Assembly (NCBI GenBank): GCA_027924585.1
Contig: BSBM01000096.1
Span: 8,741,501-8,805,500 of the forward strand
Source: Larix kaempferi
Lineage: Eukaryota > Streptophyta > Pinopsida > Pinales > Pinaceae
DNA: 64,000 nucleotides
Reading direction: 5' to 3'
In this document: positions 61,822 through 64,000 of the stretch, piece after piece
Layout of the letters: each line of letters begins with the position of its first letter
How positions within the stretch are numbered: position 1 is the stretch's first letter
Notes under the pieces: model-generated
What the model saw: the letters and a program-made list of their open reading frames with translations, nothing else
Database searches by the model: none
What the model was told of the DNA's origin: nothing
Program-made: the position numbers and the translations under genes

Positions 61822-62161
61822 AGCTGTGCAGACTTATTGACAATGTCTATTTTATTTTTAGGTTGCATGTGTTTGTTAAATAATTAGCAGCAAAATTCAG
61901 TGCATGCTAATGCATGTGAAGAATAAAATAAATTTGCATAATTATACGTCAACCTACAACTAACTTTACGGCATGTAAAAAATAATACTTTTATTTCTAT
62001 GCAATGTAATTTACATATAAGTATGTAGCTATGCAAGTTTTTGAAAAATTGGAGAAAAATAATAAAAGGTTTTCTTTTCCCATGTTGAATGAAAGTCTCT
62101 CTCTTGTTTTCTGTGTATTTTTCCTTATGCTATTGTAAATTTGGCTCTTTCATAATCTTCA
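61809..62161 (+). repeat. 3' LTR of copia element
   Basis: 353 bp, TGTTGATAACTG to cataatcttca, with intact TG...CA ends. Confidence 0.95.
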
Positions 62162-62166
62162 GATAT

Positions 62167-64000
62167 GCAGTATATCAATCTGAGTTAAATAATCATTTTT
62201 GTGATTATGCTCTAGAAATGATTTTTTCTTAATTTTAATGGTGAAAGTTGCGTAGCCAAGAAAGCAAGGAGGGGATCCGTGAACCAAAACCAGGAGAAAC
62301 AGATGATGTGCAAACGTGATGTTGCTAATTATGTGGTATTTTATACTTAAATCCATAAATATATCACCATTACTGCTGATTTTCATGTATGTATTCTACC
62401 TTAGCAGTTCTCCGGGCGTGTTGGAGACCAAAAGGTCAATATTGAAACCCAAAACTAAGACCCTTTCACCTTCGAGTGAACTTGGATGTTGTTGCATCGT
62501 TTGAGAATGGCCATTTATGTTTGTGATATATATTTAACAACTTGCAAAACAGAATCATTTCAACCCACAACAGAACAAAGTGGCCATTAGTAAATTGTAT
62601 TGAATAAATTAAAAAAATTAGGGACTTTAATGCTTTTTCCTATTAATAACCATTTGTAAAGAGTTATGAATTTTGATTTTTAATTAGATTTTCTTTTTAA
62701 ATTTGATTTTTAAGATAATTAAAATATGCAAATAGTTGTCTTCAAAACAAAACAGGTATAGACGAAGGCATCGGGTCATCTGGATTTCAATTTTAATAGA
62801 TGCTAAATATCTATGTTTATAGGCAGATCTTTGGCAGCGGTAATGATAACGTCACTGCAATGCAATCAATAAGACTAAATTAGGTGTAGGAAGTTAACCT
62901 GGGTCTATACGTTGAAACCTGTGTTAACCAAGTAAATGTATTTCCATGCAGGATTTGAATCCTATCCCAAACACGCACATCGGAAGTTGCAGTGGATTAA
63001 ACCTACACTAGACTTCATCACGTCTAGGTGCCAAATCGTTGTAAATCAAGGTTGTAACTCTACAATTTGAGACATAGTTATCTTAGGCCATGAATACCCT
63101 GGTTATTGCATTCATATTGGTGTTTTAAACAACACTAAACAATCTTCCAAATTGATAATCGAGAAGAAAATGAAATTATTTTGAAAAAGATAGCAAATGC
63201 TTAGGATGAAACCCAAAATATGACTATGAAGGAATTTGGAAAACGCTAGTAATGGATTTTACTGCAAGATACGTGAACCAAAAGAAGTTCATTTAACTAC
63301 AAGAATGGAGAAGAATATGCGGGAGAAAAAGCATAGGCAACAAGAGGACAATCATAGATTTGGAGGCAAATATCGATGACCATTAAATTACGGATATAAA
63401 CAGATAATTCGCTACATGTAAAGAGGCAATGCTGGGAGAGATAAGCCAACAAAAGTTCAATATTTTGTGATTTTGAAACCTCCTTCTGGCATTGTCATCT
63501 AGGTGTCTTCTGATCAATGCCAACTGACTAAATTTCAGCCATGTATTAGATTGGGCATACTCTGACAAACTTGTTTACCATTGTACTTATTTCTTGGGCC
63601 ATGTAAATGCATCATAGTTGAAAGTTCAGGTCCAATAAAGGTAACTTGACCATTGGGGGTACTTATTTCAAAAAGTAGTCGATGCATACCACTTTATAAG
63701 TATTAATGTTTAATGGGAGATAAAGCCCTGTTTTTGTGTTGTGAATGATTAAAATCAGTAGTAGCCTTCAGGATTTCAGGTTGGCTTCTAATAGTGACCA
63801 AATACAAAAATGGAATCATATGAACAAAATAAACCAGTGATCAATTCAATAAAAAAATTTCAATGACATAGGAAATAATGTAATGATTGGAAACCCCTGT
63901 CCGATAAAGTAGGAAAAATTTACCAGTATTAAATTATCGTGACTTCCACATGTTTAATAATTAGCAATATGTTGATAGCCAAATATCTTCCCAAGTTCTG
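62167..64000. other. No gene recognised
   Basis: AT-rich DNA with only short open stretches. Nothing matches a family I know. Confidence 0.5.

Larger units (their letters stand above)
57405..62161 (+). mobile_element. Ty1/copia retrotransposon, full-length, degenerate
   Basis: 4,757 bp with two LTRs, tRNA-Met primer site, gag, protease, integrase, RT, RNase H and polypurine tract, in copia order. Flanked by GATAT at 57400-57404 and 62162-62166. By hand count the LTRs differ at roughly 8 percent of positions, so the insertion is old. The first LTR starts TC instead of TG. Confidence 0.95.

Overview
This window looks like intergenic DNA from a large plant nuclear genome. It is AT-rich and gene-poor, spliceosomal introns are visible, and plant retroelement families and plant cell-wall and protease gene fragments are present. 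A gymnosperm or other large-genome seed plant fits, but I infer that from the repeat content rather than from a diagnostic gene. I see no intact, clearly functional host gene.

Layout. 1-3440: a decayed, spliced gene of the DUF7869 (DDE-transposase-like) type with an acidic tandem-repeat N-terminus. 4052-4103: a near-perfect hairpin. 4677-5910: a Ty3/gypsy pol fossil. 6536-9505: palindromic minisatellites, mainly a 31-bp family. 9506-17020: non-coding DNA with several unrelated short tandem arrays. 17030-19002: a second, colinear copy of the 31-bp satellite.

19003-51281 (about 32 kb, half the window) is a head-to-tail concatemer of five defective endogenous caulimovirid (plant pararetrovirus) monomers, all on the minus strand. 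I call them A (19003-23832), B (23833-30754), C (30755-37698), D (37699-45643) and E (45644-51281). Only D keeps the whole layout: leader, tRNA-Met primer site, movement protein, coiled-coil region, capsid/zinc knuckle, protease, RT, RNase H, an extra C-terminal domain of unknown function, then promoter and poly(A) region. Four of the five monomers end at the same place, the base next to the primer-binding site. That is where minus-strand DNA synthesis starts and where virion DNA carries its discontinuity. Every copy carries stops and frameshifts, and many stops are shared between copies in conflicting patterns.

51282-57399: host-like DNA with a broken pectinesterase gene (exon 1 at 51669, exon 2 at 56415). 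Its very long intron holds a minus-strand, gag-only LTR element with an intact gag-like ORF. Between its primer site and gag lie two apparent captured host-gene pieces, one from a VOC/glyoxalase-like protein and one from a nepenthesin-like aspartic protease. 57405-62161: a full-length but degenerate Ty1/copia element with both LTRs and a GATAT target-site duplication. 62167-64000: no gene recognised.

The genes form no pathway. The window records successive invasions: satellite growth and duplication, pararetrovirus concatemer integration at the satellite edge, gene-fragment capture by a gag-only retroelement, and a later copia insertion.
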